Of a stretch of DNA of 6,802 bases, positions 6,440 through 6,802 are shown piece by piece. The position numbers and the translations under genes are program-made. This DNA comes from Bdellovibrio sp. ZAP7. Lineage in GTDB: Bacteria; Bacteroidota; Bacteroidia; Flavobacteriales; Flavobacteriaceae. A model generated the notes under the pieces. That model saw nothing but the letters and a program-made list of their open reading frames with translations. It was not told where the DNA came from and searched no databases. Each line of letters begins with the position of its first letter. Position 1 is the stretch's first letter. The stretch lies in assembly GCA_943324165.2 (NCBI GenBank), contig CALPKO020000072.1, positions 1 through 6,802 on the forward strand. Direction: 5' to 3'.

Positions 6440-6802
6440 TTGATTTCTAAAGAAAAAATTTTAAAAACGGCTAAAAAAACCTTCCTTTCAGAAAGTGATT
6501 CGATAGCAAAACTCGTTGATTTACTTGATGATAACTTTGTAAATGCGACAGAAATTATTTTTAATGCTAAGGGCAGAATTATTGTTACAGGAATTGGAAA
6601 AAGTGCCATTATTGCACAAAAAATTGTTGCTACTTTCAATTCTACCGGTACTCCATCTGCTTTTTTGCATGCTTCTGAGGCCATTCATGGCGATTTAGGA
6701 ATGGTTCAAAAAGATGATGTTGTGATTTGTATTTCAAAAAGTGGCAATAGTCCAGAAATTAAAGTTTTAATGCCCATTCTAAAACATTTTGGCAACGATT
6801 TG
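6440..6802 (+). CDS. kdsD: Arabinose-5-phosphate isomerase, KpsF/KdsD type (N-terminal part, TTG start)
   Basis: Cytoplasmic sugar isomerase of the KpsF/GutQ family that interconverts D-ribulose 5-phosphate and D-arabinose 5-phosphate, the first step towards Kdo for lipopolysaccharide. The visible 121 residues run in an open frame to the window edge and cover the N-terminal helix and much of the SIS (sugar isomerase) domain: GIGKSA (51-56, with K54 matching catalytic Lys59 of E. coli KdsD), STGTPSAFLH (68-77), SEAIHGDLGMV (79-89, with the conserved H83) and ISKSGNSPEI (98-107, with E106 matching the catalytic glutamate). The family is about 320 aa with two CBS domains after the SIS domain, so about 200 residues lie outside. 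No in-frame ATG exists upstream; TTG at 6440 gives an N-terminus of the length expected for flavobacterial homologues. The gene is divergent from recQ across an 86-bp gap. KdsD is the best role, but GutQ/KpsF paralogues share this sequence. Confidence 0.92.
   Translation, partial: MISKEKILKTAKKTFLSESDSIAKLVDLLDDNFVNATEIIFNAKGRIIVTGIGKSAIIAQKIVATFNSTGTPSAFLHASEAIHGDLGMVQKDDVVICISKSGNSPEIKVLMPILKHFGNDL

Noticed and set aside
6424..6684. 86-codon minus-strand open frame at the right end
   Set aside because: It is the complement of the isomerase gene, whose plus-strand frame contains the GIGKS, HGDLG and SGNSPE motifs. Taking it as real would hide the true gene.
1..6802. CRISPR array, insertion sequence, phage or defence island
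   Set aside because: There are no regularly spaced repeats, transposase motifs, terminal inverted repeats or target duplications. RecQ alone is a housekeeping helicase and does not define a defence system here.

Overview
The window looks like chromosomal DNA from a member of the Flavobacteriia (Bacteroidota), most likely Flavobacterium or a close relative. It is strongly AT-rich. Its candidate promoters resemble the Bacteroidota -7 box TAnnTTTG rather than sigma70 boxes, and Shine-Dalgarno sites are absent. The proteins themselves (propeller/Y_Y_Y sensor kinase, flavobacterial-type RecQ, KpsF with an ISKSGNSPE motif) also point there. This taxonomic call is inference from sequence style and was not tested by a search.

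Layout. Positions 1-3901 (minus strand) hold a two-component pair: a large membrane-bound sensor histidine kinase (608-3901), followed 11 bp later by a LytTR-family response regulator (1-596) that runs off the left edge. Positions 3902-4157 are the only sizeable non-coding gap (256 bp). It holds the kinase promoter region, two inverted repeats and a strong intrinsic terminator behind recQ. Positions 4158-6353 (minus strand) encode a full-length RecQ helicase. Positions 6354-6439 form a compact divergent promoter region. From 6440 to the right edge, on the plus strand, is the N-terminal part of a KpsF/KdsD-type arabinose-5-phosphate isomerase that appears to start at TTG.

How the parts work together. 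The kinase should sense an extracytoplasmic ligand through a periplasmic beta-propeller and pass phosphate to the adjacent LytTR regulator. Its target genes cannot be read from this window. RecQ (DNA repair) and the isomerase (Kdo/LPS precursor supply) are functionally unrelated housekeeping genes that share an intergenic region in which their candidate promoters overlap.

I found no mobile element, CRISPR array, RNA gene or clearly new system. The points most worth a second look are the loss of all four zinc-binding cysteines in RecQ, the repeated TTTGCAAA palindromes in the overlapping recQ/kpsF promoters, and the missing ATG starts of both the kinase and the isomerase.
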